A program made the position numbers and the translations under genes. DNA of 64,000 nucleotides from the NCBI GenBank assembly GCA_030065235.1, contig JASJDC010000002.1, positions 1,067,863 through 1,131,862 on the forward strand, read 5' to 3'. The notes beneath the pieces are model-generated. The model saw nothing but the letters and a program-made list of their open reading frames with translations. It was not told where the DNA came from and searched no databases. The DNA is from Alphaproteobacteria bacterium. Its GTDB lineage: Bacteria; Pseudomonadota; Alphaproteobacteria; UBA8366; Aestuariispiraceae. Positions 49,876 to 59,450 of this stretch are shown here, piece by piece; position 1 is the stretch's first letter; the number at the start of each line of letters is the position of its first letter.

Positions 49876-52800
49876 TTACGCCGACGCGGCGAGCAGCGAG
49901 GCGTTGCCGCCGGCCGCCGTCGTGTCGATACAGACATGCCGCTCCAGATGTAGGGCGGAAATACCCTCTTCGCCGCCGGTGATCAGCGGCAGGATCGGAC
50001 CCGTGCGGTCCGCCAGCGCCCGACGGATCGCCCGCAACTCCGGTTCCGCGCCCCAGCTCAACACCGCGGTAAATCCGCGCAGAGTCGCCAGGGCCTCCGG
50101 CTTCAAGACGCCATTCAAAGCCGCGCCTGGCGCGACTTCGAGGGCGGGGCACCCGGCGTGTGCGGCCAAAGCCGCTTGCGCGGCGGCGTCTTCGGCCGTC
50201 GGTCCGAGACAGAGCGCAGGCCCGCGTGGGAAGATCGATAGCCGGTTGGATTCGCCGGTCGGGCCGGGCAAGTCTTGAGTCTCAAGCGCGGCCTGGTCCG
50301 GATCTGAAAACCCATCCAGCGCGGCCTGCACGTTTTCTGGTTTGATGATTGCGATATCCGAGACGGTCCCGCTCGATTGCTTAACCACGGGCGCCAAGAA
50401 GCGCGCCACATAATTCGGCCCGCCGGCCTTCGGACCCGTGCCGCTAAGCCCCTCGCCGCCGAAAGGCTGGGAGCCGACAATAGCGCCGATCTGATTGCGG
50501 TTGATATAGAGGTTCCCGGCCTTGACCCGCCGCGTGACGCGCTCAACCCGGTCGTCGATCCGCGTATGAAGACCGAAAGTCAGGCCGTACCCGCTGGCGT
50601 TCACGGCGTCGATCACCGCGTCCAATTCTCGGGCGTCGAACAGGGCGACATGCAGGACCGGGCCGAAAATCTCCTCCTCTAGATCGGCGATCCCGTCGAT
50701 CCGAATCAGACTGGGTCCGACAAAGGTTCCGCCGCTCGGCGCTGGCAGATGGTGCAGCAATCGGCCCTCGGCCTTCGCCGAATCGATATGCTGTTGAATC
50801 TTGTCCCGCGCCGGCGCGTCGATGACCGGTCCTATATCGGTTGCGAGGTCCCAGGGATCGCCCAGGGTCAGACCGTCCATCGCGCCGGTCAGCATGGTCA
50901 GAAAGCTCTCGGCGATGTCGCGCTGCAGATACAGGACCCGTAGGGCCGAACAGCGCTGACCGGCCGATTGAAAGGCGGAGGTGATAATGTCGCGCACCGC
51001 CTGTTCCGGCAGGGCGGTCGAATCCACGATCATGGCGTTGATCCCGCCGGTCTCGGCGATGAGCGGCGCGCTGGGCGCCAGGTTTTGGGCCATCGCGCGA
51101 TTGATCCGGCGGGCGGTCTCGGTCGAGCCGGTGAAGCAGACGCCGTCGATTCTTGGATCGCCGCTGAGCGCCGCGCCGACGGTCGCGCCGTCGCCCAGAA
51201 CCAACTGCAGCGCGTCTATCGGGACGCCCGCCTGATGCAGCAATTGCACAGCGAGATAAGCGGTCAACGGCGTCTGTTCGGCTGGCTTCGCGATGACCGC
51301 ATTGCCGGCGGCCAACGCCGCGGCGACCTGTCCGGTGAAGATGGCGAGCGGGAAATTCCAGGGCGAGATACAGGCGAACCGGCCCGCCGGGTCGCGGTCC
51401 GCGGGCAAGCGCTCGGCCTCACTCGCATAGTAGCGCAGGAAATCGACCGCTTCGCGCAATTCGGCGACCGCGTCGAGCGGCGTCTTGCCCGCCTCGCGCG
51501 CCAGAACCGCGAAGAGCGTTCCATGGGCTTGTTCATAGAGCGTCGCCGCTTGCCGGAGAATTTCAGCGCGCTTGCGAGCCGCCACCCGCCAGGGTTGTGC
51601 GGCGTCGATCACGGCCGGGATCGCCTCTGTGGGACAGGGTGTCACGCTCCCGACCCAGTCAGCCGGATCGGCCGGGTTCCGAAGCGGCGTCTTCGGCGCT
51701 CGCTTGACGGTCGTGGCGGTCAGGCTGGCCGCCGACCACTCGGTCGACTTGTGGTCTGACCGCGCGCGATCGAGGGCGGCGAGATCGTCCTCATTACCCA
51801 GATCCCAACCTCGGGCGTTGTTGCGCGTCGGGCCGAACAGGCGCGGCGGCGATGTAATCACTAGCGATTCTGATCCTGCCGTTTCGAACGGATCTCGGGC
51901 CACGGTTTCGGCGGGAACCGCGGGATCAACGATCTGATTCACGAAAGAGGAATTGGCGCCGTTCTCCAGCAGCCGTCGCACCAGATAGGCCAGCAGGTCG
52001 CGATGCGCTCCGACTGGGGCGTAGATTCGGCAGCGTGTTCCCTCATCGCGATGCACAAGGTCATGCAGCGCTTCGCCCATGCCATGAAGCCGTTGGAACT
52101 CGAACCGGTCGCGCAGGGCGTCTTTTCGCCCTTCCAGCGCATGCGCCATCTCGAGCACAGCGGCGACCGTATGGGCGTTATGGGTCGCGAATTGCGGATA
52201 GAGTCGGTCGGTCACACGCAACAGCTTATGCGCGCAGCAGAGATAAGAGACATCCGTCGCCGCCTTGTCGGTGAAGACCGGAAAATCCGCGACGCCGTCG
52301 ACCTGGGCGCGTTTGATCTCGGTGTCCCAATAGGCGCCCTTGACCAGCCGCACCATGAAGCGCCGGTCGAGCGATACCGCCAACGCGTACAGCCAGTCGA
52401 TCACCGGTCCGGCGCGTTTGCCATAGGCCTGGACCACCACGCCGAACCCGCGCCAGCCCGCCAGCGCGGGCGAGGCGGCCACCGCCTGGATGATATCAAG
52501 CGACAGGTCCAGCCGGTCCGCCTCCTCCGCGTCGACATTCAACCCGATCCCGGCGGCGCGGGACTGAACCGCCAGACCGATGACGCGCGGCGTTAATTCC
52601 GCCAGCACACGGTCGCGCTGGGCCCGTTCATAGCGCGGATGCAGAGCGGAGAGTTTGATCGAAATGCCCGGATTGCCGGCCACCTCCACCGCCGCGCTGG
52701 CCTTGCCGATGGCGCCGATCGCCGACGCGTAGGCCGAGTGGTAGGCGTCGGCGTCGGCGTTGGTCAGCGCCGCCTCCCCCAGCATGTCATAGGAATAGGC

Positions 52801-53424
52801 GAAGCCTTCGGCCTCTTTGCGCCGAGCCCGGTCCATCGCGCCCTCGATCGTTTCGCCGAGCACGAACTGTCGGCCAAGCTCCTTCATCGCCGTGCGCACC
52901 GCCTGCCGGATCACCGGCTCGCCAACCCGGCGCACCGCCTGCCGCAACAGGCCGGCCATACTGTCCGGCGCCGCATCCTCCAGCACCTTGCCGGTCAAGA
53001 GCAGCGCCCAGGTCGACGCGTTGACGAGCGACGAGCTCGATTGGCCGAGATGCGCGCCCCAGGCCGACGGCGCGATCTTATCCTCGATCAAGGCGTCCAT
53101 GGTCGCCGCGTCTGGCACCCGCAGCAGCGCTTCGGCAAGGCACATTAGGGCGACGCCTTCCTCAGTCGACAGACCGTATTCGGCCAGAAACACCTCCATG
53201 ATGTTGGTCCGGTCGTCGGCGCGGATGCGGTCGATCCAGCCGACGGCGCGGTCTACGGCGTGGCGGCGCACATCGTCGTCAAGAGGGGACTCAGCCCGAA
53301 GCTGCGCTAGTACATCGTCCTGAGCCAACCGGTGATGGGCGCGAATACGCGCGCGCAAGGTGTCCAACGAGTGCGCGTCGGACTTGTCATCATGCAGAGG
53401 GTGAATGCTGGCGGAATGCGTCAT
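49876..53424 (-). CDS. putA: Bifunctional proline dehydrogenase/P5C dehydrogenase PutA
   Basis: 1182 residues. Oxidises proline to glutamate: N-terminal FAD-dependent PRODH barrel (SIKLSALHPRYERAQ, FGVVVQAYGKRA, VRLVKGAYWDTEIKRAQ), then NAD-dependent aldehyde dehydrogenase with ETGGINAMIVD and catalytic Cys in SAGQRCSALRV (about residue 825). A further 150-residue C-terminal domain is present. No N-terminal ribbon-helix-helix domain, so it is not a self-repressor; PutR is divergent. ATG 53424 with AAAGG; a longer frame adds 13 residues. Confidence 0.97.
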   Translation of the reverse strand: MTHSASIHPLHDDKSDAHSLDTLRARIRAHHRLAQDDVLAQLRAESPLDDDVRRHAVDRAVGWIDRIRADDRTNIMEVFLAEYGLSTEEGVALMCLAEALLRVPDAATMDALIEDKIAPSAWGAHLGQSSSSLVNASTWALLLTGKVLEDAAPDSMAGLLRQAVRRVGEPVIRQAVRTAMKELGRQFVLGETIEGAMDRARRKEAEGFAYSYDMLGEAALTNADADAYHSAYASAIGAIGKASAAVEVAGNPGISIKLSALHPRYERAQRDRVLAELTPRVIGLAVQSRAAGIGLNVDAEEADRLDLSLDIIQAVAASPALAGWRGFGVVVQAYGKRAGPVIDWLYALAVSLDRRFMVRLVKGAYWDTEIKRAQVDGVADFPVFTDKAATDVSYLCCAHKLLRVTDRLYPQFATHNAHTVAAVLEMAHALEGRKDALRDRFEFQRLHGMGEALHDLVHRDEGTRCRIYAPVGAHRDLLAYLVRRLLENGANSSFVNQIVDPAVPAETVARDPFETAGSESLVITSPPRLFGPTRNNARGWDLGNEDDLAALDRARSDHKSTEWSAASLTATTVKRAPKTPLRNPADPADWVGSVTPCPTEAIPAVIDAAQPWRVAARKRAEILRQAATLYEQAHGTLFAVLAREAGKTPLDAVAELREAVDFLRYYASEAERLPADRDPAGRFACISPWNFPLAIFTGQVAAALAAGNAVIAKPAEQTPLTAYLAVQLLHQAGVPIDALQLVLGDGATVGAALSGDPRIDGVCFTGSTETARRINRAMAQNLAPSAPLIAETGGINAMIVDSTALPEQAVRDIITSAFQSAGQRCSALRVLYLQRDIAESFLTMLTGAMDGLTLGDPWDLATDIGPVIDAPARDKIQQHIDSAKAEGRLLHHLPAPSGGTFVGPSLIRIDGIADLEEEIFGPVLHVALFDARELDAVIDAVNASGYGLTFGLHTRIDDRVERVTRRVKAGNLYINRNQIGAIVGSQPFGGEGLSGTGPKAGGPNYVARFLAPVVKQSSGTVSDIAIIKPENVQAALDGFSDPDQAALETQDLPGPTGESNRLSIFPRGPALCLGPTAEDAAAQAALAAHAGCPALEVAPGAALNGVLKPEALATLRGFTAVLSWGAEPELRAIRRALADRTGPILPLITGGEEGISALHLERHVCIDTTAAGGNASLLAASA

Positions 53425-53449
53425 GGCCGCTGCCTTTCTCCTTGGGGTC

Positions 53450-53479
53450 GCCACAATTTTCATATAGGCAGTCTGTGGC
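53450..53479. promoter_or_regulatory. Candidate PutR operator
   Basis: GCCACA (53450-53455) and TGTGGC (53474-53479) are inverted and 18 bp apart in the 128-bp putA-putR gap, an arrangement that a dimeric Lrp-type regulator could bind. Two other weak AT-rich repeats lie nearby. Confidence 0.35.
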
Positions 53480-53552
53480 AGTATATCTTCCCGTGTTAAC
53501 GGTTCCAGCCGGTCGAGTAATGTGAATAATTGGCCTAGAGCGAAGATAAGTC

Positions 53553-54020
53553 ATGCAGAATGAAGAAAAACAGGAGATTGACCTGATCGATCGGCGTATT
53601 CTCGACGTCGTAGCGCAGGACGGACGAATTTCGATCACCGCCCTGGCGGATAAGGTCGGCCTGTCCAAGAGCCCGTGTCAGGTGCGCCTGAAACGGCTGC
53701 AGGAACGCGGGTTCGTTCTTGGCTATCGCGCCGTGTTGAACCCGCGCATGCTGGACCTCGAGCATGTCGCCTTTGTCGAGGTGAAGCTCAATAACACCAC
53801 TGAACGCGCCCTGTCGGAATTCAACGACGCGGTCCGGACCCTGCGCGAGGTCGAGCAGGCGCATATGATCGCCGGCCCGTTCGACTATCTCTTGAAGGTG
53901 CGGACCGCCGATATCCGAAGCTATCGGCGGGTCCTCGGCGAGCAGATTTCCGCCCTGCCGCATGTCGCCAACACTTCGACCTATGTCTCGATGGAGGCGG
54001 TCAAAGATGCTGTCCTCTGA
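53553..54020 (+). CDS. putR: Lrp/AsnC-type proline regulator PutR
   Basis: 155 residues. N-terminal HTH (LIDRRILDVVAQDGRISITALADKVGLSKSPCQVRLKRLQERGFVLGYRAVL) and RAM effector domain (HVAFVEVKLN, AHMIAGPFDYLLKV). Divergent from putA as in other alphaproteobacteria, where PutR activates putA with proline. Expected autoregulator. Confidence 0.95.
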   Translation: MQNEEKQEIDLIDRRILDVVAQDGRISITALADKVGLSKSPCQVRLKRLQERGFVLGYRAVLNPRMLDLEHVAFVEVKLNNTTERALSEFNDAVRTLREVEQAHMIAGPFDYLLKVRTADIRSYRRVLGEQISALPHVANTSTYVSMEAVKDAVL

Positions 54021-54035
54021 TCCGGAGCGTTAGGG

Positions 54036-54446
54036 TCAGTCGCCCTCATGAAAGAGCGGCAGCGAGTCCGGCAACGTATAATAGTCGCTCTTATAGGCGC
54101 AGTAGATATGATGCGTCAGGGTCAGGTTGGTCGGTTTATTGAGCGTTCCCGCCATGATAGAGGTATGCGGCCCATCAATCCGATCCCAGAACAGGTTCGA
54201 TCCGCAGACGCTGCAGAAGCCCCGGCGCGCGAAGTCCGAGGACCGATACCAAGTCAAGGCGCCGGTCGGGTCGTCGATGATCAGCGCGTCCGTCGGCGCC
54301 GCACTGGCCGCGACATGATGGCCGCTGGTTCGGCGACATTGTTCGCAATGACAAGCGATGACAGCGCGCAGCGGCGCGGTGACGGTATAGGACACCGCGC
54401 CGCAGAGGCAGCGGCCGCTGCCGTGAACCGTTGGCGATTCCATCAT
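54036..54446 (-). CDS. GFA-type zinc-binding protein
   Basis: 136 residues of the glutathione-dependent formaldehyde-activating-like family. Cysteines for zinc: CLCGAVSY, CHCEQCRRTSG, FCSVCGSNLFW. Most such proteins have no proven role in formaldehyde removal. ATG 54446 follows GGGAGGG; a second ATG is adjacent. Converges with putR, 15 bp apart. Confidence 0.93.
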   Translation of the reverse strand: MMESPTVHGSGRCLCGAVSYTVTAPLRAVIACHCEQCRRTSGHHVAASAAPTDALIIDDPTGALTWYRSSDFARRGFCSVCGSNLFWDRIDGPHTSIMAGTLNKPTNLTLTHHIYCAYKSDYYTLPDSLPLFHEGD

Positions 54447-54508
54447 GATCGACCCTCCCGCTTAGGCCCCGCGCGATAATGGCGCAGGGCCTGTTGGAGG
54501 GCAATCGG

Positions 54509-55561
54509 TCAGGCGGCCTGGCGCGGCGAAAAGCCGAGTTGGAACTTCTCTTCGGCCAGACGGTCCGCTGCGGCCTGGGTCGGCACGCCGTCCGCCGCGG
54601 CCCGCGCGTAGATGTCCGTCAGCACGGCGCCGATCCGGCCGACATGCTCGAAGGCGGCCTTGCGGTCATAGCCCGGCCCTTCATGGAAGATATGGATGAC
54701 CCCGCCGGCGTTGATCAAATAATCGGGCGCGTAGAGAACACCCCGGCGACGCAGCGCCTCGCCATCCGCCTCGGTCGCCAATTGGTTGTTGGCGGACCCG
54801 GCGACCACCGACGCATTCAGGCGCGGGATCGTCTGCGCGTTGAGCGTCGCGCCCAAGGCGCAGGGCGCGAAGACATCCACATCGGCGTCATAGATCGCGT
54901 CCGGCGCAACGACCGTAGCGCCCAATTCGCGTTCGGCTTTCTCCAGCATGCTTGTGTTGATATCGCTCACGGTCAGAACCGCGCCGGCTTCGCGCGCCAG
55001 GCGCGCCAGCTCGAAGCCGACATTGCCCAGGCCTTGCACCGCGATCCGGATCCCAGCCAGGGAGTCGCGGCCGAGCTTCGCCTTCACGCTGGCTTTGAGT
55101 CCCGCGAAGACGCCATAGGCCGTCGCCGGCGAGGGGTCGCCGCCTTCGCCTTGCACGCCTTTGACATGCGAAGTGCCTTTTCGCACTTCGGTCATGTCGT
55201 CCGGCGTGGTGCCGACATCTTCGGCGACGATATAGGCGCCGCCGAGGCGATCGACCATGCGGCCCATCGCGCGCATCATGGCCGGCGTTTTGTCGGTTTT
55301 GGCGTCGCCCAGGATCACCGACTTGCCGCCGCCCCAAGGCAGATCGGCCAGCGCATTCTTATAGGTCATGCCGCGCGACAGCCTGAGCGCGTCGGTGACG
55401 GCCTCGTCCTCGTTCGCGTAATTCCACATCCGGCAACCGCCGAGGGCCGGTCCCCGGTTGGTGTTGTGGAGGGCGATAATCGCGCGCAGTCCGGTCGCTT
55501 CGTCATGGCAGAACACGACCTGTTCGTGCCCGTCGAAATGCGCAGACTCAAAGACTGACAT
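54509..55561 (-). CDS. ldh: Leucine dehydrogenase (Glu/Leu/Phe/Val dehydrogenase)
   Basis: 350 residues, the length of LeuDH. NAD-dependent deamination of branched-chain amino acids. Catalytic Lys68 and Lys80 in [17 protein letters not shown], nucleotide-binding [15 protein letters not shown], and ASANNQ-type end. ATG 55561 with GGAGG 5-6 nt away; a longer frame adds 27 residues without similarity. It may work with PutA in amino-acid breakdown. 55562-55816 has only promoter-like AT-rich bases. Confidence 0.92.
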   Translation of the reverse strand: MSVFESAHFDGHEQVVFCHDEATGLRAIIALHNTNRGPALGGCRMWNYANEDEAVTDALRLSRGMTYKNALADLPWGGGKSVILGDAKTDKTPAMMRAMGRMVDRLGGAYIVAEDVGTTPDDMTEVRKGTSHVKGVQGEGGDPSPATAYGVFAGLKASVKAKLGRDSLAGIRIAVQGLGNVGFELARLAREAGAVLTVSDINTSMLEKAERELGATVVAPDAIYDADVDVFAPCALGATLNAQTIPRLNASVVAGSANNQLATEADGEALRRRGVLYAPDYLINAGGVIHIFHEGPGYDRKAAFEHVGRIGAVLTDIYARAAADGVPTQAAADRLAEEKFQLGFSPRQAA

Positions 55562-55816
55562 GGCTTCCTCCATCGGGGTGACATGGGTTAGGTTTGAAAT
55601 AAAATTACCGCCCGATATAAGCGCCGTTCGGTCTTGGCCCAAAGCGGGAAATTAGGGCCGGCTGAAAAACGCAGGAAAGTTCCCTGTTGCGCGCTAAATC
55701 GGTTACGAAGCGTCGCGCGCGATCCGTGCGCCATTTCTTTGTTGCGGTATTGCGGCGCCGTTTCGCGCTTGCAAAAATGGCTGTTGAACCCGTGTTTTGA
55801 CAGAAATGAGTGTATC

Positions 55817-56734
55817 GTGCCTCTGCCCATCATCATCGACACTGACCCCGGCATAGACGATGCGATCGCCCTGATGGTCGCGGCGCGCGCGCCGGGCCAG
55901 GTGAAGCTGCGCGCGGTCACGACCGTCGGCGGCAATGTCGGCGGTCGTACCACTTTCCGAAACGCCCGCGCCTTAATGGCCTGGCTCGGGTCTGGCGAGA
56001 CGCCGGTGCTGGAAGGCTGTCCGGCGCCGATGCTGCGGCGCATGGAAAAGGGCGCGTCGCAAATCCATGGCGGCAACGGGCTGGGCGGGATCGTTCTGCC
56101 AGAGCCAGCGCCCGCGCCCAGCCGGCGCCACGCCGCGCCGTATCTGGTCGATGCTTGCCGGTCGGCGGCGTTGAGCGGCGCGCGGCTGACGCTGTGTCCG
56201 ATCGGGCCGTTGACCAACATCGCCGCAGCCTTGGTGATGGCGCCGGACATGGTCCGGGGCGTCGACCGGATCGTCCTGATGGGGGGAACAGCCGAGGCGC
56301 CGGGCAATGTCAGCCCAGCGGCGGAGTTCAACATCTGGGCCGATCCGCACGCCGCCGAGATCGTGTTCTCCGCCCCGGTCGAGAAAGTAATGATCGGCTT
56401 GGACGTGACTGAGCAGGTCCCGGCAGCGGACGCGTGGATCGAAGGCCTTGCCGGTCTGGACCCGCGCGTCGGACCGGTCGCGCGGGACATGTTGGCTTCC
56501 TATCAAAGCCGCCGAAAGGCGCTGCACGACCCTTGCGTCATCGCCTACCTCATGCAGCGGAACCTGTTCTCGGGCCGCCGCGCGCGGGTCTCGGTCGATC
56601 TCAGTGACGGGCCGGACAGCGGCCGCACCCTAGTTGCATGGGACGGCGCCGGCGACACGGAGGTGCTGATGGAAGTCGATGCCGAGGGCGTGCGCACACT
56701 GATTGAGCACGCTATCGCCGGAGACTATCTCTGA
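55817..56734 (+). CDS. Inosine-uridine-type nucleoside hydrolase
   Basis: 305 residues from GTG 55817 (MPLPIIIDTDPGIDDA). Calcium site DTDPGIDD (8-15), TVGGNVG, GGTAEAPGNVSPAAEFNIWADPHAA, and HDPCVIAYLM (catalytic His). It splits ribonucleosides into base and ribose for salvage. The frame extends upstream without family similarity, so the GTG is preferred. Confidence 0.9.
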   Translation: MPLPIIIDTDPGIDDAIALMVAARAPGQVKLRAVTTVGGNVGGRTTFRNARALMAWLGSGETPVLEGCPAPMLRRMEKGASQIHGGNGLGGIVLPEPAPAPSRRHAAPYLVDACRSAALSGARLTLCPIGPLTNIAAALVMAPDMVRGVDRIVLMGGTAEAPGNVSPAAEFNIWADPHAAEIVFSAPVEKVMIGLDVTEQVPAADAWIEGLAGLDPRVGPVARDMLASYQSRRKALHDPCVIAYLMQRNLFSGRRARVSVDLSDGPDSGRTLVAWDGAGDTEVLMEVDAEGVRTLIEHAIAGDYL

Positions 56735-56740
56735 GCCGGT

Positions 56741-57346
56741 CTAAGCAGGCTCGACCCCGAGACGCCGGGCGACGAAATCCAGTCGGTCTTGACCCCAGAA
56801 TCTTTCGCCATCGACCACGTACCAGGGCGCGCCGAACATGTCGCGCTCTTTGGCCAAGCGCGTGTTCTCGGCGATAATCTCAGAGACGGCGTCAGAGCGG
56901 CTATCCGCCAGCAAGGCGGCGCCGTCAAAGGCTGATTCGTCTGCGATGGCCGTCAAGGTCGCCTCGTCGGTCAGGTCGCTTTCTTCGACCCAACAACCGC
57001 GCATCAGGGCCAGGGAGAAAGCGCCCAGATCGGCGCCGGCGCGTTGGGCGGCGATGGCGATCCGCGCCGCCGGTTGATCCGGGCGCGGGAAAAACGTCGG
57101 CTCTAAATTCAGTTCGACCCCCAACGCCTCGCGCCAGCGCCGCAGTTCGGCCATCCGGTACCGTTTCCGTTGGATCGGCCGCTGCGCGACGGGCACGCCG
57201 CCGCTTTGTGCGAAGATCGTAGCGATATCCACCGGCATAAAGGTGATTTCGCGCCCGGCGCGCGCGGCCAAGTCCAACAGCCGTTGATGACCGAGATAGG
57301 TCCAGGGCGAGAGATGCGAGTAGTAATATTCGATCGGTGCGGACAT
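56741..57346 (-). CDS. DsbA-family 2-hydroxychromene-2-carboxylate isomerase-like protein
   Basis: 201 residues from ATG 57346. Thioredoxin-like fold with an SHLSPW start (Ser in place of a CxxC pair), the FxxPxxDQPAARIA block, and WGQDRLDFV at the C terminus, characteristic of HCCA isomerases and kappa-class GST. Glutathione-dependent isomerase in aromatic breakdown; the true substrate here is unknown, since no catabolic cluster is near. It converges with the hydrolase, 6 bp apart. Confidence 0.85.
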   Translation of the reverse strand: MSAPIEYYYSHLSPWTYLGHQRLLDLAARAGREITFMPVDIATIFAQSGGVPVAQRPIQRKRYRMAELRRWREALGVELNLEPTFFPRPDQPAARIAIAAQRAGADLGAFSLALMRGCWVEESDLTDEATLTAIADESAFDGAALLADSRSDAVSEIIAENTRLAKERDMFGAPWYVVDGERFWGQDRLDFVARRLGVEPA

Positions 57347-57456
57347 GAGTGTGTTTCCAGCGGTCAAGATGTGTGAGCCCTTGCGGCGGAGCGGCGTCCG
57401 GGCGTAAGCAGGGTTTGATTAGCCGCTGCGCGCGGCCCGCTCAAGGACATGGCGCC

Positions 57457-58383
57457 ATGGTCGAAAGCACGGCCCCAGTGAGGCAGGACCGCGCATTGCG
57501 GGGCGCGCTCTTGATGATGGCCGGCATGGCCGTCATGACCGTGATGGACACGATCGCCAAGCTTGTCGTCGAGGCCGATTACCATCCGCTCCAGATCCTG
57601 GCGATCCGCGGCTGGCTGGTCTTGCCGATCTTGGTGTTCTGGGCGCATCGGACCGGCGGCCTGGCCTCGCTCAAGACAAAGCGTCCGAAGGCGATGATCG
57701 CGCGCGGCCTGGTCGGCTTTCTCGCCCCGCTGGCTTTCTTCTCCGCCTTGAAATTCGTACCGCTGGCGGATGCGGTGGTGATCTTTTTCGCAGCCCCGAT
57801 CATGATGACGGCGCTGTCGATGCCGGTCCTGAAAGAGCGGGTTGGCCCGCAGCGCTGGGCGGCGGTCCTGCTCGGCTTCATCGGCGTGGCGATCGCCATG
57901 CAAGCGACCGGCGAAGGGGCCGCGCCCGCCGAAGGCCAAGCCGAGGACGGGTTTGCGGCTTTCGCGGTGATGCTGTTGCTGATCGGCACCACGGCCTATG
58001 CGGTTCTCAGCGTGATGGGGCGGCTGCTCAGCGATACCGAAAGCACGTTCAAGCTGGTCTTCTATTTCAATCTCGGCGTTACGCTACCCTCGACCGCGCT
58101 GGCGCCCTTGGTCTGGACGCCGTTGACCCAAGAGGTCTTTGTTGGGATCGCTCTGATCGCCGTCTTCGCCTTGGTCGGGCATCTTTTGATGACGGGCGCA
58201 TTCACCGCGGCCCCGGTCAGCGTGGTCGCGCCGTTCGAATATACGGCGCTGATCTGGGCGGTCTTGGCGGGCTATCTGGTCTGGGGCGATGCGCCGACGC
58301 CGCAGGTCTGGCTGGGGGCGATGCTCATCGTCGGCTGCGGCCTGTTCATCACCTATCGCGAGACCCGCCGGCGGCGCCGCTAA
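57457..58383 (+). CDS. DMT-superfamily (EamA) transporter
   Basis: 308 residues, ten membrane segments in two EamA repeats (MMAGMAVMTVMDTIAKLV..., APIMMTALSMPVLKERVGPQRW; second repeat VMLLLIGTTAYAVLS..., VAPFEYTALIWAVLAGYLVWGD). Exports metabolites in other members; substrate unknown. ATG 57457 with AAGGA. A cytoplasmic Gly/Ala/Glu-rich loop divides the halves. Tail-to-tail with the next gene, stop bases shared. Confidence 0.9.
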   Translation: MVESTAPVRQDRALRGALLMMAGMAVMTVMDTIAKLVVEADYHPLQILAIRGWLVLPILVFWAHRTGGLASLKTKRPKAMIARGLVGFLAPLAFFSALKFVPLADAVVIFFAAPIMMTALSMPVLKERVGPQRWAAVLLGFIGVAIAMQATGEGAAPAEGQAEDGFAAFAVMLLLIGTTAYAVLSVMGRLLSDTESTFKLVFYFNLGVTLPSTALAPLVWTPLTQEVFVGIALIAVFALVGHLLMTGAFTAAPVSVVAPFEYTALIWAVLAGYLVWGDAPTPQVWLGAMLIVGCGLFITYRETRRRRR

Positions 58384-58805
58384 AGCCCGCCACGCATCTG
58401 CTGGGCTTCTTCGAGGAACCGCAAGGCCGCCTCGTAGTCGACGAAGGTCGCCGTCGCCATGCTGATCAGATAGAGGATGGCCGCCTGATCCCACCGAGAA
58501 AAATACGGTGGGAAGAGCGGCGTCCGGCTCATCAGCGCCAGAATGGCGTTGGCGATCGCGGCGAAGAACAGAAAGCTGGTGATCGTCGCCGCCTGGATCT
58601 CCGGCGGCAGGAACGAGGCGATGAGCAACGTGATCGCGAGTGTAATCGCGAAGGAGCGCAGAATCGCTTTCATCGTACGGCGCGACCCCGGGCCGCCCGG
58701 CGCGGATGGCCCGCCGCCCTGCGGGCCGCGATCGCCGCCGCCGCCGTCCTCGTCCCGCCGCGGATCGTCGGAAGGCCGCTGGCTATGCAAGTTCCGAGGG
58801 GTCAT
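58380..58805 (-). CDS. Hypothetical membrane protein
   Basis: 141 residues from ATG 58805. The first 45 residues are hydrophilic and Gly/Pro/Asp-rich (DDPRRDEDGGGGDRGPQGGG), then three hydrophobic segments (about 50-68, 72-92, 105-122). No family recognised. Ribosome site weak. 58806-58906 upstream holds nothing clear. Confidence 0.6.
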   Translation of the reverse strand: MTPRNLHSQRPSDDPRRDEDGGGGDRGPQGGGPSAPGGPGSRRTMKAILRSFAITLAITLLIASFLPPEIQAATITSFLFFAAIANAILALMSRTPLFPPYFSRWDQAAILYLISMATATFVDYEAALRFLEEAQQMRGGL

Positions 58806-58906
58806 TAGATCTCGCTGATTGGGCGTCTCGCTAACTGGGCGTCTCGCTTGCGCCGTGTGGCCGGCGGCGCACGTCAAGTCGCACGCGCCATCTGCTCCGA
58901 CCGCGC

Positions 58907-59245
58907 CTAGTTCGGCTTGCTGCGCGGCTGATAGACGCCGTCTTCCACGCCGTCGAAGTACTCCTCGACGCCCGGATGCCGGATTGGGTCCGCCGATTCT
59001 TCCGGTTCGAGATTCTGTTCGGAGACATAAGCGATATAGGGCGACTTGTCGTGATTCTCGGCGAACAGATGATAGAAGGGCTGATCCTTGCGCGGGCGGA
59101 CATCCGCGGGGATGCTTTCGTACCATTCCTCGGTATTCGCGAATTCCGGATCGACGTCGAAAATGACGCCGCGAAAGCCGAACCGCTTGTGGCGGACGAC
59201 TTTGCCGATCGGGAATTTCGCTTCGTTTTCAGATATTTCGATCAT
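58907..59245 (-). CDS. hspQ: Heat shock protein HspQ
   Basis: 112 residues. Seen: FPIGKVVRHKRFGFRGVIFDVDPEFANTEEWY and DQPFYHLFAE, YIAYVSEQNL, the HspQ/YccV block. In enterobacteria it is a specificity factor for Lon and destabilises DnaA. The C-terminal tail is acidic. It is alone and divergent from ettA. Confidence 0.93.
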   Translation of the reverse strand: MIEISENEAKFPIGKVVRHKRFGFRGVIFDVDPEFANTEEWYESIPADVRPRKDQPFYHLFAENHDKSPYIAYVSEQNLEPEESADPIRHPGVEEYFDGVEDGVYQPRSKPN

Positions 59246-59450
59246 GGTCTCATCCCAGCTGGGCCGGATACAGGATTACCGACATAATTTAGGCCGCCTC
59301 TTCGCATTTGCAACACGATCTGCAGGTGCGGCGCGCGGGACAGATTGATCGCTAGGGCCGTGTTCGCTAGAACCGCGCGACATCGGAGGGCGCGGCCACT
59401 ACGCTTCGCCATCGTCCTCCATTCGGCAAATTCGGGATCAACGACGCATC